Of a stretch of DNA of 64,000 bases, positions 1 to 11,420 are shown piece after piece. The stretch's first letter is position 1; each line of letters starts with the position of its first letter. The stretch comes from Sulfurimonas sp. (GTDB lineage: Bacteria > Campylobacterota > Campylobacteria > Campylobacterales > Sulfurimonadaceae). The DNA is taken from assembly GCA_030949825.1 (NCBI GenBank), contig JAUZSC010000007.1, positions 62,001 through 126,000 of the forward strand, given 5' to 3'. The notes below the pieces were generated by a model, which saw only the letters and a program-made list of their open reading frames with translations, was not told the origin of the DNA and did no database searches. A program made the position numbers and the translations under genes.

Positions 1-998
1 AGTCACTATATCTGGTTTAATGTTATTATCATATAAAGTGTTTAATACCGCTGCAATGGCAACGACAACAAATTTATCATGATTTTTTTTCACCCACGCA
101 ATGTTCTTTTTAAAAGAAGGTCCTGCAGCAAGTAATAAAATCGGTTTATCTAAAAAAAATGTATTCTCTTTAAGTTGTGTGAGATTTAGAGTTGCATAAT
201 CGTCATTGATGTATTCTAAAGGTCTTAATTCTTTTTTCAGCATCTGCTTGTAAGGAAAGAAAGCGAATCCTTGTGTTGAAAGAGCATTTTTGAATTTGTT
301 TCATTTTATTATTTGAGTGGGCTGGAAAATGTGAATACTTTAAAAATCGATTATTAAAAATGTTCCTTTTAAAAAATCTTTCATTTGTATCAAAAATATA
401 TTTTCATTATCCCCTATACTAAAATAAAGTTCTGCCACTTCCCTAGGCTAGAGTACGATGTCGTGAATAAGGAGAGTTTAAACAATTCAAGATCATCTTC
501 TATAATAAAATATTCTTTTGCTTGGATTTTAGTATGAATGCATTCTATATGCATTCCTAATCCAACGCCTACAAACATAAATTTTTCAATTTTTTTCATT
601 AGGTCATCAGGACTAGTATGATCTACATAGTACTTCATTATTGGCAAAATATCTTCAAAACCCTCAGCTCTATCATCTAATGTCTTTTGATTATCAGCTG
701 AGATATTATAAAGAGGAAAGCCTTCAAAAGAAAGAGATAATTTTTTAAAATCTATTAAATCAGCCAAAGAAGATGAAACAAGTTGGCTATCATCATTATA
801 CAAATAATGAGCACTTTGTAACTCTTTAACATCAAAGTATCCATGAATATATTCTAAATCATAATGACTTGCATAGTCACCTGATTCTATCATTGCATCC
901 AATACATCCAACTTTTGCATGAGTTTTGGATGATTTTTTCTAAAGTAAATAATATTATTTGTGTATATTTCCACAGCTTTTTGTTCTATATTTTCCAT
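1..998 (-). CDS. Motility-associated factor (Maf / DUF115-like) glycosyltransferase, N-terminal part, frameshifted near 430-450 and cut by window edge
   Basis: ORF 414..998 matches ORF 2563..3069 (e.g. YFRxNHxxLxxKLD, SFEGFPLYNIS, DRxEGxEDILPIxxYYVxHT). Bases 1-413 match the second copy around 2070-2480 in another frame. Confidence 0.75.
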
Positions 999-1065
999 AA
1001 ATTTTTCCCATTTATATTAAAATTATGCCACGCAATAATAACTATCAATCCATATTTCCCTAGTT

Positions 1066-3069
1066 CTAACAACGAACTTGAATAAAGTTTTCTAAGGCAT
1101 CACCATATATTTTATTGATATTTTTCATGCCTGCTATAAGTAACTTATCAAGTTTTTTGATATGATGTTTTGAGTTTTTCAAACCTTGAGTATTTAATAA
1201 ATCAAGAAGTAATGGTAATACATACTCAAAATAACTATAGTATACAGAAATAATATTATCGATTTCATGATTTCCAATATAGATAATTTCAGATACAATA
1301 CCCAGCATATCATAAAGATATTTATCAGTACTTGAATAACTAATCTGCTGAGCATATGTATCAATCTTTTCTTTTATTTGCTGAACTATTAGTAACTTCC
1401 TCTTGAGTTCTAAGATATCCTTATCACTCAGTCTGCTCTCGCTATTATCCAAAAATAAACTATAGAGTTCTTTATCAAAACCCTTTTGATTTATTGATTT
1501 AAGCGAACTTACATCTACATCTTCTATACGTTTTGCAATCGTTTGATTAAGTTTTGCACCATCACTTAAATTGTAAATTTTTTGTTCTTCTTTCTTGATT
1601 GTGTCTATATTTTCATATATAGCTTGCACCGATGAATGCATGATTGATGTAGTATAAACCTTGCTTTTAAAGTTACCCATTACTGGAAATATATTCTCAC
1701 TTATACTTATATTTTGCTTTACTGCGTCCTTATCATTTAAGTCAATTATAGACTTATCCTCATAATCTTCTGAGTGGGTAGCCCCTGTTTCTTCATCTAT
1801 TGCTAAATCCAAACCTAATAAATAGACTTCGTGAGTATTAAATAAAAGAGATAAAAATAAAGAATTACTTTCCAACACAAGGGAGATAAGTGAACCACAA
1901 TTTTCAAAATAATCTGCACCCGATGAATGATAAAAGATTTGCTTTTTTTTAAATAAAGTTCTTAGTTTAGAGAGACTAAACGCTCCAAAAATAACGATGG
2001 CATCTTTTAAAAATGTCTCTGTTGGTATACCATCAAACAAGGTAATGAACCTTCATAACCATCAAGATGTGTTACTATATTTGGTCTAATATTATGATTA
2101 TATAAAGTATTTAAAACAGCACTTATTGCTACTATAATAAATTTATCTTTATTCTTTTTTACCCATTCAATATTCTTTTTCAAAGAAGGTCCTGCAGCAA
2201 GTAACAAAATTGGTTTATCTTTGAAAAATGCATTGTTTCTAATCGTATACAAATTGATTGTCTTATACCCATCATGAATATATTCAAAAGGTCTTATATA
2301 TTTTTTTAACTGCTGTTTATACGGGAAAAAAGCAAAACTTTGTGTTGAAAGTGCATTCTGAATTTGCTTAATTTTATTATCTGAATGTGGTGAAAAATAA
2401 GAATACTTCAAGTATCTATTATAAAAAAATGTCCCTTCTAAAAACTTTTTTATTTGAACTAGAAAAGTATTATTATCATCATTTATAGAAAAATAAAGTT
2501 TTGCTGATGCTCCTATTTTTTCATAATCAGTTGTGAATAATGACAACTTAAAGAGTTCAATATCATCTTCGATGATTAAATATTCTTTTTACTTGAATTT
2601 TATCATGTATAAGGGATAAATGACTTCCTAGTCCAACACCAATAAAAATAAACTTCTTAATTTCCTTCATTGATTCAGTCATCTTCGTATGATTCACATA
2701 ATAATTTACAATTGGTAATATATCTTCATAACCTTCTGTCCTATCATCTAAGTTTTTTTGCTTTTCTGGAGAAATATTATAAAGAGGAAAGCCTTCAAAA
2801 GAATCAGAAAATTTTAATAAATTTATTCTCCCTAGTAATGTTTTTGAAATCATTTGATTATTTTCATTATAGAGATAATGATTAGTACTTAATTCCTTTA
2901 CATCAAAGGCTCCGTTTATATATTCTAAGTCATAGTTACTTTTATATGTCCCATCATTTAACATCATTTCAAAAGTATCTAGTTTTTCACTTAATTCTCT
3001 ATGGTTCTCTCTAAAGTAAGTAATATTATTTTGGTATGTTTGGACAGCTTGTTCTTCTATATCTACCAA
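1066..3069 (-). CDS. Second Maf-like (DUF115) glycosyltransferase, split into three ORFs by frameshifts
   Basis: Contiguous ORFs 2563..3069, 2007..2546 and 1066..2040; middle part has KPILLLAAGPSLKKNIEWVKKNKDKFIIVAISAVLNTLYNHNIRPNIVTHLDG, typical of the Maf/DUF115 core. Confidence 0.75.
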
Positions 3070-3893
3070 GTGCTTCTTCCTCCATCCATATTTAATGTAG
3101 CTCCATTCATATAGCTACTTGCATCGCTACATAAAAATACTATAGAGGCTTTGTACTCATCTACTTGTGCCATTCTATTGAGGGGAATCAAGGCACTTAC
3201 TTTGTCTACGAACTCTTTGGGGTGCTTGTTATAAACACCACCTGGAGCAAAAGCATTACATCGAACACCTTTATGTGCCCAGTATGTCGCTATGTATTTT
3301 GTCAGACCTATGAGGCCATGCTTTATAACAGAGTATGTCACTGGTTTTACATTTTGCTCTGCATCAGGAATGCCATCTTGTTTGTAGAGATTTTGATTTG
3401 GGGCGATTATCCCTAAATCAGAAGCTATGTTTAAAATCACACCTCTACCATTTTGTGCCATTTCATAGCCAAATATCTTACTGCATAACATTGCTGCGCT
3501 TAAACCTACAGACAGTTCTAAGTTCCATTGAAAAAGGTCAAAATTTTCTAGTCGAGATTGATTAATTTTAGAATCTTTTTCAAACTTAGGATCAATTGCA
3601 GCATTATTTATAAGAATATTTGGAAATTTTTTAAATTCATTATAGATTGTACTTTTAGCTTCTAAAATTTCAACTTCTTTTGTAATATCTACATTTAAAG
3701 TGAGAATTTTTTTAGTATATTTAGCAAAACAATGCTCTTTGAGTGTAACTAATGCTTTATCATTAATATCCAACACTACAACATTGCACTCTGCTTCAAG
3801 AAGTGCTTCAACATGTTGCTTACCTAAAAGTCCAGCACCACCAGTTATGATTGCCAAATTATCTTTGAGATTAAATTTATCATTCACATTCAT
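3063..3893 (-). CDS. Short-chain dehydrogenase/reductase, PtmA-like flagellin modification protein
   Basis: ITGGAGLLGKQHVEALL nucleotide-binding motif, NNAAID, YSVIKHGLIGLTKY active site, C-terminal NMDGG; within glycosylation locus. Confidence 0.75.
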   Translation of the reverse strand: MNVNDKFNLKDNLAIITGGAGLLGKQHVEALLEAECNVVVLDINDKALVTLKEHCFAKYTKKILTLNVDITKEVEILEAKSTIYNEFKKFPNILINNAAIDPKFEKDSKINQSRLENFDLFQWNLELSVGLSAAMLCSKIFGYEMAQNGRGVILNIASDLGIIAPNQNLYKQDGIPDAEQNVKPVTYSVIKHGLIGLTKYIATYWAHKGVRCNAFAPGGVYNKHPKEFVDKVSALIPLNRMAQVDEYKASIVFLCSDASSYMNGATLNMDGGRSTW

Positions 3894-3901
3894 TTTTATT
3901 C

Positions 3902-4644
3902 CTAAATTATTTTATGAAGTTGTCCGCCATCGACAACCATATTTGAACCTGTTATAAACTCGCTTTTTTGCAAAAATACAACAGTTTTGGCTATATCATT
4001 TGGAGTAGCAAAACTATTTAACGCTACATTTTCTTGTATGTATTTATAAACGCTCTCTTTATCTTTTTGTATTTTTTCATCCCATGTACTTCCACTAAAA
4101 AGAACATTGCCAGGAGAGACACTATTTACTCTTATCTTAAACTTTGCAACTTCATTGGAAAAACTTTTAGAAAAACCTAAAAGTGCTGTTTTAGCACTAC
4201 TGTAAGCTAAAGGAGCCCCGAGGCTTCACATCCTGCTATGGATGCGATAAAAATAATATTTCCACCACTATTTTGCATCACTTTAGCACTTGCATGTGCT
4301 AAAGAAACAGAACTGAAGAAGTTCACATCAAAAACTCGTTTGTACTCTTGTATCTCTACATCATGTCCCGATGTAGATGTACCACTGCCTAAGTTTGCAA
4401 CAACCAAGTCAAGGCTTTTTTCAGCGATTATAATACTTTGTATGCTTGTTTGGATTATAGCATCATCCGTAAAATCACCTTGTATCATGCGGACATTGCT
4501 GCCTAACTCCTCGGCTGTTAGCTCCAAGTCATTCCGATTGCGACCAGTTATGTATACAATAAAATTTTCTTGAATCAATTCACCGGCTATTGCTTTACCA
4601 ATACCCCTGCTAGAACCAGTAACTAACGCAATCTTTTTTTTCAT
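3902..4644 (-). CDS. Short-chain dehydrogenase/reductase with one frameshift near 4214
   Basis: ORF 4207..4644 (VTGSSRGIGKAIA) continues in another frame as LAYSSAKTALLGFSKSFSNEVAKFKIRVNSVSPGNVLF...VVDGGQLHKII*. One extra G in the G4 run restores the frame. Confidence 0.75.
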
Positions 4645-4645
4645 C

Positions 4646-5461
4646 TTAAAGATATTTCTTAATATATTTAGATATAAATTCTTTTTGCTCTTGTAGAAGT
4701 ATTAAATCTTCTAAGTAATGTTCACCTTTTGCTGCTTGCATATTAATGTTGCCTCTAAAATTATATTTTTTAAGTAGTTTAAAAACCTTTGTAAATGCCG
4801 CATTTCCAGTTCCAAGTTTGACAGAGCCTCCATCAAGAACTCTATCTTTTATATGTACATCTGAAATATACTCTCCATACGCTTTAAACTCTTCTTTTGG
4901 ATCATATCCAAGAGCAGCAGAATTTCCTATGTCATAATTGACTTTAATATGTTTAGAATCAAATTTTTCAAGGAGTTTTTTAAAATTTTGAGGATTTAAA
5001 TCTGTTTCAAAATTAATATTTATCCCATATTTTTGAGCTAAGGGCAATGCTCTTTTCACAGATGCAACAAGCATATTATACTCTTTTTTATTCTTAAGAG
5101 TAGATTGATCCACGCAGGGTATTACTATATCCACAACATTTAATTGCTTAGCATTTTGAAGAAGTTTTTTTAAGACTTTTTCACTTTTTTTCTGATGCAC
5201 TGAGTGAAGTGGTGCTTCCATAAAATAATCCGCACAGATTGATTTCACTTTCACCCCTGTTAATGCTATTAACGCGTGTATCTCTTGTATCCCTTTTTTA
5301 GACATTAAAGGGTTTTTTTCATAATCATTATAATCCAAAATAAACTCAATATACGAAAAACCAAACTCTTTAGCTATGTTAAACTCAGCTTGCCAATACC
5401 CTATAGGGTGTGCTTGATATCTTCCTTTATATTTTGGAGTAATCGCCCTTGTATAATTCAA
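4646..5461 (-). CDS. Sugar phosphate isomerase/epimerase (xylose-isomerase-like TIM barrel)
   Basis: HIKVNYDIGNSAALGYDP and DVHIKDRVLDGGSVKLGTGNAAF motifs. Confidence 0.7.
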   Translation of the reverse strand: MNYTRAITPKYKGRYQAHPIGYWQAEFNIAKEFGFSYIEFILDYNDYEKNPLMSKKGIQEIHALIALTGVKVKSICADYFMEAPLHSVHQKKSEKVLKKLLQNAKQLNVVDIVIPCVDQSTLKNKKEYNMLVASVKRALPLAQKYGININFETDLNPQNFKKLLEKFDSKHIKVNYDIGNSAALGYDPKEEFKAYGEYISDVHIKDRVLDGGSVKLGTGNAAFTKVFKLLKKYNFRGNINMQAAKGEHYLEDLILLQEQKEFISKYIKKYL

Positions 5462-5499
5462 TACTTCTCATAATTTTTCCTTTTTTGTAGCGCTACTTA

Positions 5500-6141
5500 C
5501 TAACATAAGTTCGCGTGACCAACGCAAAAAAATTTAACATTACATCGCACAGGGATAAAAGGTGCAATAATGGCACTTACATAGTTCAACAATGGATACT
5601 TCCATAAAAGTGGGAGTTGCCTAAACTTGTATACCTTTACATCTTCAAAACTATGGATTTTGAGTATATCGTGTAAACTAACTGTTGTAAACGGTGTTCT
5701 ATGCGTATAATCATCAAAATATATCTTAGAGTTAGACTCCCAATCAGGGACTAATGTAATGATTATTCCACCTGGTTTTAAAACACGGTAAGCCTCTTTC
5801 ATATACCGTTGAGGATAATAAAAATGTTCTAAAACTGATTTTGAGTAAATTATATCAAAACTATTATCCATAAATGGAAGTGCTTCCTCTTCAACATTCA
5901 TCACGCTTATTTTTATATCTTTACTAAAAGATGGAGCTTCAGGAGACAAGTCCACACCCTCAACTTTAAGTCCTAAATTTTTAAAATTTTGAAGCATTTC
6001 ACCTCTACCACAACCTATCTCTAACATACTCTTTTCTTTTTTCATCTCAAAAGCATTAAAAAGATAATCTGCTAGTTTTGATGGATAATCAGTATAAGGT
6101 GTATTTTCATCACTATATACAACTTTTAAGTAGTCGCTCAC
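5500..6141 (-). CDS. Class I SAM-dependent methyltransferase
   Basis: MLEIGCGRGEMLQNFKNLGLKVEGVDLSPEA, FDIIYSKSVLEHFYYPQRYMKEAYRVLKPGG. Confidence 0.75.
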   Translation of the reverse strand: MSDYLKVVYSDENTPYTDYPSKLADYLFNAFEMKKEKSMLEIGCGRGEMLQNFKNLGLKVEGVDLSPEAPSFSKDIKISVMNVEEEALPFMDNSFDIIYSKSVLEHFYYPQRYMKEAYRVLKPGGIIITLVPDWESNSKIYFDDYTHRTPFTTVSLHDILKIHSFEDVKVYKFRQLPLLWKYPLLNYVSAIIAPFIPVRCNVKFFCVGHANLC

Positions 6142-7940
6142 GCTATCTCCTCAACTATTTCAAGTATAGTCCCATCTATATCGTGAGCATACATTACTTT
6201 TACTTTTCCATCTGGTGAGTTTAAAGGTTTTGAATTACACTTACAGTTATATTGTTGAAGTTTTTCATAAATAGTATCTATATCAGCAACACTAATAGCA
6301 ATATGAGAACAACCAAGTCTATTTGCCGCATAATTATCTTTTTGTCTAAATTCTGAATCTTTATACTCTAAAAGTTCTATGAGTGTTCCATCCTGCGCTT
6401 GGAGTTTTGCCCAGTGAATGGAGGCATTTTTAAGCCCTACAAGTTTCTCCACATACTCGCCCTCTTCAAGCATCTCTTTAAAAAGAGTTAAAGCAGAATA
6501 AATCTTCATAAATGCAACAGATTTTTTCAAATCACGGACAACTATGCCTACATGTCTAAGCTTAAGCATTTTCTCTTCTAAAAGTTCCACTAAGCACTCT
6601 TTATAAACAGAAATCGCTTCTACGAGAGCATCCTCTGGTATTGAAAGTGGTGGTCCTATTTTAATAGTTCCTGAGAGCGTTCGTACAGAATTCACACCCC
6701 TAAGCATCGCTTTGTATATCAAGGCATCTACAAGTTCAATATCCAAATCCTCACTTTGTTCTTTGACAAAAAAGACAGCAGCTACAAGTCCTCTAACACT
6801 AATATACGAAATAATTTCGGGAAACTCTTTTTGCCATTGAAGCAATTCTTTTTCTAAGAGCTTTCCTTTTTCAAATGATTGTTCTACAAGCTTTTCATCT
6901 ATAAGAACATTTAAAGAAGCCAAAGATGCTGCACATGCAAGAGGATTTCCTCCATGCGTGCTATTCATAGAAGCATCAACATTTAAAATTTCTGCTCTTC
7001 CTATAATCGCTGAAAGTGGAATACTTGAAGATATGGCTTTTCCCATACAGACCAAGTCAGGTTCCATACCATAATGCTCAAAGCCAAAGAGTTTTCCTGT
7101 TCTTCCAAAACCTGCTTGTACTTCATCAACTGCTATAAGTACCTTGTTTTGTTTTGCCCATTGAACCATAGCATCTATGTATTTTTGTGGGTAAAACAAA
7201 GCGCCCCAACCTTGATAAGGTTCCATGATGATACCTGCAACATTTTTAATACTAAGTCCCATTTCTTCTAAATTTTTAATATCTCGTAGAAAAAGTTCAT
7301 CGGGCTGAAGTCCACTCTCTTTAACATACCATTCTGTTGGAAAAGGTAAATGGCAAATATCTTTATCGTGATTTACTATCCATTCTTTCCCCCCTTCTTT
7401 TCCACCCAACTGCTGTGAACCCGTTGTTTTTCCATGAAAAGAACCGATAAAACTTATGATAACTATCTTTTGCTTATCGACTTTTCTACCATTTTGTCGC
7501 ATAGTTTTAAAAGCAGCTTCGGTGGTTTCAGAGCCAGTTGTATACAAAATACACTTATCTAAATGAGAAGGAGTCACTTCTAAAAGTCTTTTAAGAAAGT
7601 CTCGTCTTTCTTTAGATGGGTAATAATAGTTGTTGAGTAAAGGTTTTGTACAACTCTTTTGAATTGCTTCTATAACCTTTGGATGAGAGTGTCCAATATT
7701 TGCAACAAATATCGTTGATGTCAAATCTATAAAACAATTTCCATGACCATCAAAAATTTGATAATCTTTTGCGCTATCCCAAAGAATAGGAAGTTGATCA
7801 TGCATAGAGTCCGTTTCATACACTCTTAAATCTTTCATTATCTCTACCGTATCAGGATGAGGAATCGAAGTTCTAATCTCTCGATGTTTTGTTTTTATCT
7901 GTTGTGTTTCTTGCGATTTTAAACTGTAGTGTACTTTCAT
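6138..7940 (-). CDS. Class III PLP aminotransferase with C-terminal VOC (glyoxalase-like) domain in one ORF
   Basis: Residues about 1-455: GSETTEAAFKTMR, GIIMEPYQGWGALF, IAVDEVQAGFGRTGKLF, MGKAISSSIPLSA. Residues about 460-600: LRHVGIVVRDLKKSVAFM ... CSHIAISVADIDTIYEKLQ ... DIDGTILEIVEE. Confidence 0.8.
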   Translation of the reverse strand: MKVHYSLKSQETQQIKTKHREIRTSIPHPDTVEIMKDLRVYETDSMHDQLPILWDSAKDYQIFDGHGNCFIDLTSTIFVANIGHSHPKVIEAIQKSCTKPLLNNYYYPSKERRDFLKRLLEVTPSHLDKCILYTTGSETTEAAFKTMRQNGRKVDKQKIVIISFIGSFHGKTTGSQQLGGKEGGKEWIVNHDKDICHLPFPTEWYVKESGLQPDELFLRDIKNLEEMGLSIKNVAGIIMEPYQGWGALFYPQKYIDAMVQWAKQNKVLIAVDEVQAGFGRTGKLFGFEHYGMEPDLVCMGKAISSSIPLSAIIGRAEILNVDASMNSTHGGNPLACAASLASLNVLIDEKLVEQSFEKGKLLEKELLQWQKEFPEIISYISVRGLVAAVFFVKEQSEDLDIELVDALIYKAMLRGVNSVRTLSGTIKIGPPLSIPEDALVEAISVYKECLVELLEEKMLKLRHVGIVVRDLKKSVAFMKIYSALTLFKEMLEEGEYVEKLVGLKNASIHWAKLQAQDGTLIELLEYKDSEFRQKDNYAANRLGCSHIAISVADIDTIYEKLQQYNCKCNSKPLNSPDGKVKVMYAHDIDGTILEIVEEIA

Positions 7941-7942
7941 AA

Positions 7943-8674
7943 TTATATATTCTCTTTTTTTAAAAATTCTAATAAATCTGAACCATGTCTTTGTATTAAA
8001 TATTGAATATATTCAAACTCTTCCATTGTGTCAATTTCATAGCCATTAGGTGTAATGTAAGCTAAAATTTTCTCACCATACAGTGAATTGTTTATTTTTA
8101 TTTGCTTTACTTTTAGTATATCGACATATCCGTTAGGTATATAAATATTTTTGAATGATTGTCGAGGTTTATTTGCATCTTCTAAGCTGGATGCATCACT
8201 TATTGGTGTGTAATAACCATTAGAAGTGCAAAACCATTTAAAAGGTGATTCTGCTGCTAAATGTGAGGAGCGTAAAGATGTTGCATCTGTATCTAAAATT
8301 AATTTCTCGATAGCTTCATCAATATATTGCACCTCTCTTAAAGGTGTTGTTACTCTTAAAAGAACAATCAAATCTGGAATATAATCTTCTTCTTTTTCTA
8401 AATACTCGAGTGCATGTAGCACATAATCTATATCTTGTGACTTCTCCCCTGCGATTTTATTTGGTCTTAAAAAAGGCACTTCTGCCCCAAAATCTAGCGC
8501 AATATCTCGTATATCAGAAAAATCTGTTGAAACTAAAACTTTATTTATATTTTTTGATGCCTTAGCAGCTGCTATTGTATAAGCAATAAGAGGGTAATCC
8601 TCTAAGAGTTTTATATTTTTTTTAGGAACACCTTTAGAGCCTCCACGAGCAGGAATTAAAGCTAAAATTTTCAT
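7943..8674 (-). CDS. Acylneuraminate/nonulosonate cytidylyltransferase (NeuA/PseF/PtmB family)
   Basis: MKILALIPARGGSKGVPKKNIKLLEDYPLIAYTI; LLRVTTPLRE. Confidence 0.85.
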   Translation of the reverse strand: MKILALIPARGGSKGVPKKNIKLLEDYPLIAYTIAAAKASKNINKVLVSTDFSDIRDIALDFGAEVPFLRPNKIAGEKSQDIDYVLHALEYLEKEEDYIPDLIVLLRVTTPLREVQYIDEAIEKLILDTDATSLRSSHLAAESPFKWFCTSNGYYTPISDASSLEDANKPRQSFKNIYIPNGYVDILKVKQIKINNSLYGEKILAYITPNGYEIDTMEEFEYIQYLIQRHGSDLLEFLKKENI

Positions 8675-8676
8675 AC

Positions 8677-9530
8677 TTATCTCTTTATGTATTGGGCAAT
8701 GACTGTATCTGTACTCGCTATACTTGCAAGTTGAGCTTCATAGGCTTTACTTAAGTCTTCTGAATCTAAAAAAGCACCCCATTTTTGATGCCCTCCCGGT
8801 TTATCATGAGAGAGCCAATAAAGATGATTTGATAAAGAGTATCTTTGAATATACTTGATAAATTCCTTCTCAACCCCACTTATTTTTTAAACAACAACTC
8901 TAAAGTTTTGTCATTATAAAGAAAAAGATGTGGACTCCAATATGTAAAGTTTGAGAATGCTTCATTTTTGTAAAGTGTTAAAAGTGCATCATTGGAATTT
9001 GGGACTTCAACTATGAGCTTCCCACCTTTTTTTAATTTCAAAACAAGAAGTTTTAAAATTTCCACAGGATTCGCTAAATGTTCAAGAACATGAAATGCTG
9101 TAATAACATCATATTTTGCATCTTCTAAAGTATTTATATCTTTTGTCAGAGGAACATTGTTTTTTGCATAGTGCGATATTACTTTATTATCGAGTTCAAT
9201 CCCTATAACAGATTTTGCTATTTCTTTAGCCTGTATAAGGTAACCCCCTGCACCACTTCCAAAATCTACAATTTCTTTATTGATTATCATTTCTTTTACA
9301 AATTCAAACCTTCTTTTATCATCGACTAATGTTTCGTTAAGCCACTCTGAAATATTTAAATCTTCAGACATACTCGAATCTTCATAGTATTTCTCAGAGA
9401 TATGTTCTTTTAGAAGATAAAAACACTAAACCACATGCATCGCATTCAAAAATATTTAGCGTGTTATTATCTCGAACACTCCCATCTCTGATGCTATGTT
9501 GAGTACAGCCACATAAATAACATTCCACTA
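8677..9530 (-). CDS. Class I SAM methyltransferase with N-terminal CxxC motifs, about two frameshifts
   Basis: Core ORF 8880..9371 (IVDFGSGAGGYLIQA, VITAFHVLEHLANPVEIL). N-terminal VECYLCGC...FECDACGLVF and C-terminal VEKEFIKYIQRYSLSNHLYWLSHDKPGGHQKWGAFLDSE lie in shifted frames. Confidence 0.65.
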
Positions 9531-11420
9531 TAGTTTATTTTCCATTCTCTCTAAACTCACCCAAAAACCCTCACCATTATTTTTGTGCCCTTGCCATACT
9601 TCGGGAATAAATGAAGCATCTGGAGAAAGCGTGTTTATGATTGGATAAATATTCTCAAAATCTACATTTCCCTCACCCACTTGAATACCCTCTCCATCAA
9701 CGCCCGTGCCATCTGAAATATGATAATGTGCTGTATAAGGAGCTAACTTTCTTGTGTACTCAATATGATCCCAATCAAATTTATTACAAGCGAGATGCGA
9801 ATGTGAAATATCTTGACAAATACGAAGCTTTGTTTTCTCACAAAAATCGATGACCTCTTCTGGGTTAATAAAAATATTTTGATATCTCTGACCACCAAAT
9901 AACCAAGGAAACGGTGCCATGTTTTCAGGTAATAACTCTACTCCATCCAAGTTCAATTGCGAAATAGAATCAATTAAGTTTTCGTAGTATTAGTGGTCGT
10001 TTTTCTATTTCTAAAACTTCATCTTTTGTAAAGCCACCACAATGAACTACAATCTGAGGAATTGAAGTTTTTGAAAATACTTCTGCATGCCTAAAGTTTT
10101 ATCAATAACTCTTTGAAGATGTGCGATTGATTTTTTTCTATATACTTCATCAGGAGAACAAAGATCTAAAAGATGGTCATCTTCAAAAAGTTCAGGTGCG
10201 TGAACGATATACTCACAAGAATATTCACGTGTTAAGAACTGTGACAAATCTTCTGTAATATCTTTAAAACTCATATGAAATTCTACAGAATCTGGATGTG
10301 TGTTTTCCATCAAAGCATTAATATCATGAAATCTAACTGGTAATGCCCATGTTCTATTAAAATTGTAATTCTTTTTCGCGTGGATAAGCCCGCCTAAGTC
10401 TGATTTAAAGAGTGCTTTTCCTTTTTAATATCTCGAATGGCTTTATAACCAACTATTTTATTTAAATATTGTGGGCTTAAACCTTGTCCAGGGCTCTTAA
10501 TCTCAAACATATCTTTTGTAAAAGTATCGCCTTCTTTTATATCAGCTATTGCATAAATACTTTTAGCTAAGTTTTCTCTATTTATCATCTCACCTTGAGT
10601 AACAATTCTATCTTGATTACTTCCAAGTGCCAGCTCAAGTTCTCGTATCCCATCTACAAGTTTTTTAAAGTCATCGTATTCTAAACTTGCACTATGGTCT
10701 GGTCCTTCCATATTTCTATCGAGCGTAACATGACGTTCTATAATTTTAGCGCCCATAGCAACCGCAGCAATGGATACCGCGATACCTCTTTCATGACCAA
10801 GAATAGCCAACAGGGAACATTATACTGCTCCAATCTTTGTAAATATCTAAGGTTAATATCTTTAAATGGCGCAGGATATGTTGAGTTACAGCGGAAGAAG
10901 TGCAAAATCTGCTTTTAGACGTGTTAAGAACTCTACAGTTTCATCTATCTCTTCTTTACTGCTCATTCCAGTTGATAAAATAAGTGGCTTATTTTTTGCA
11001 ACTAAATATTCCAATAAATCAAAATTTGTCATATCCGCAGATGCTGTTTTAAAAGCAGGAACACCTATTTTCTCAATAGCATCTGCACTTGATTTATCCC
11101 AAGGGGTACACATAAAGATTAGATTTTTACTTCTTGCATATTCAGCTAAAGACTTGTACTGTTCATAAGTAAGTTCAAATTTTTCTAACAAAGCCCATTG
11201 TGTACTGTGTAGAAAGATCGCTACTTGTCATTTCAAGAGCATCACGTGTGTAAAGCTCTTTAAGATTTCGCATTTGGAACTTAACACAATCTACACCAAT
11301 TTTACTCGCTTGATTTATCATCTTTATAGCATTATCATAATTTCCATTATGGTTCGTTCCAATTTCGGCTATTATAAAAACTCTATCGCTTGTACCTATT
11401 TCATAGTTATTAATTTTCAT
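9528..11420 (-). CDS. NeuB-family nonulosonate synthase with SAF domain, apparently fused to a C-terminal xylose-isomerase-like TIM barrel; several frameshifts
   Basis: ORFs 11175..11420 (IAEIGTNHNGNYDNAIKMI), 10886..11191 (CTPWDKSSADAIEKIGVPAFKTASADMTNFDLLEYLV..LSTGMSS), 10394..10810 (GAKIIERHVTLDRNMEGPDHSASLEYDDFKKLV, SIYAIADIKEGDTFTKDM), 10047..10313 and 9528..9956 (CQDISHSHLACNKFDW, HISDGTGVDGEGIQVGEGNVDF). No gene boundary is seen between the parts. Confidence 0.65.
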
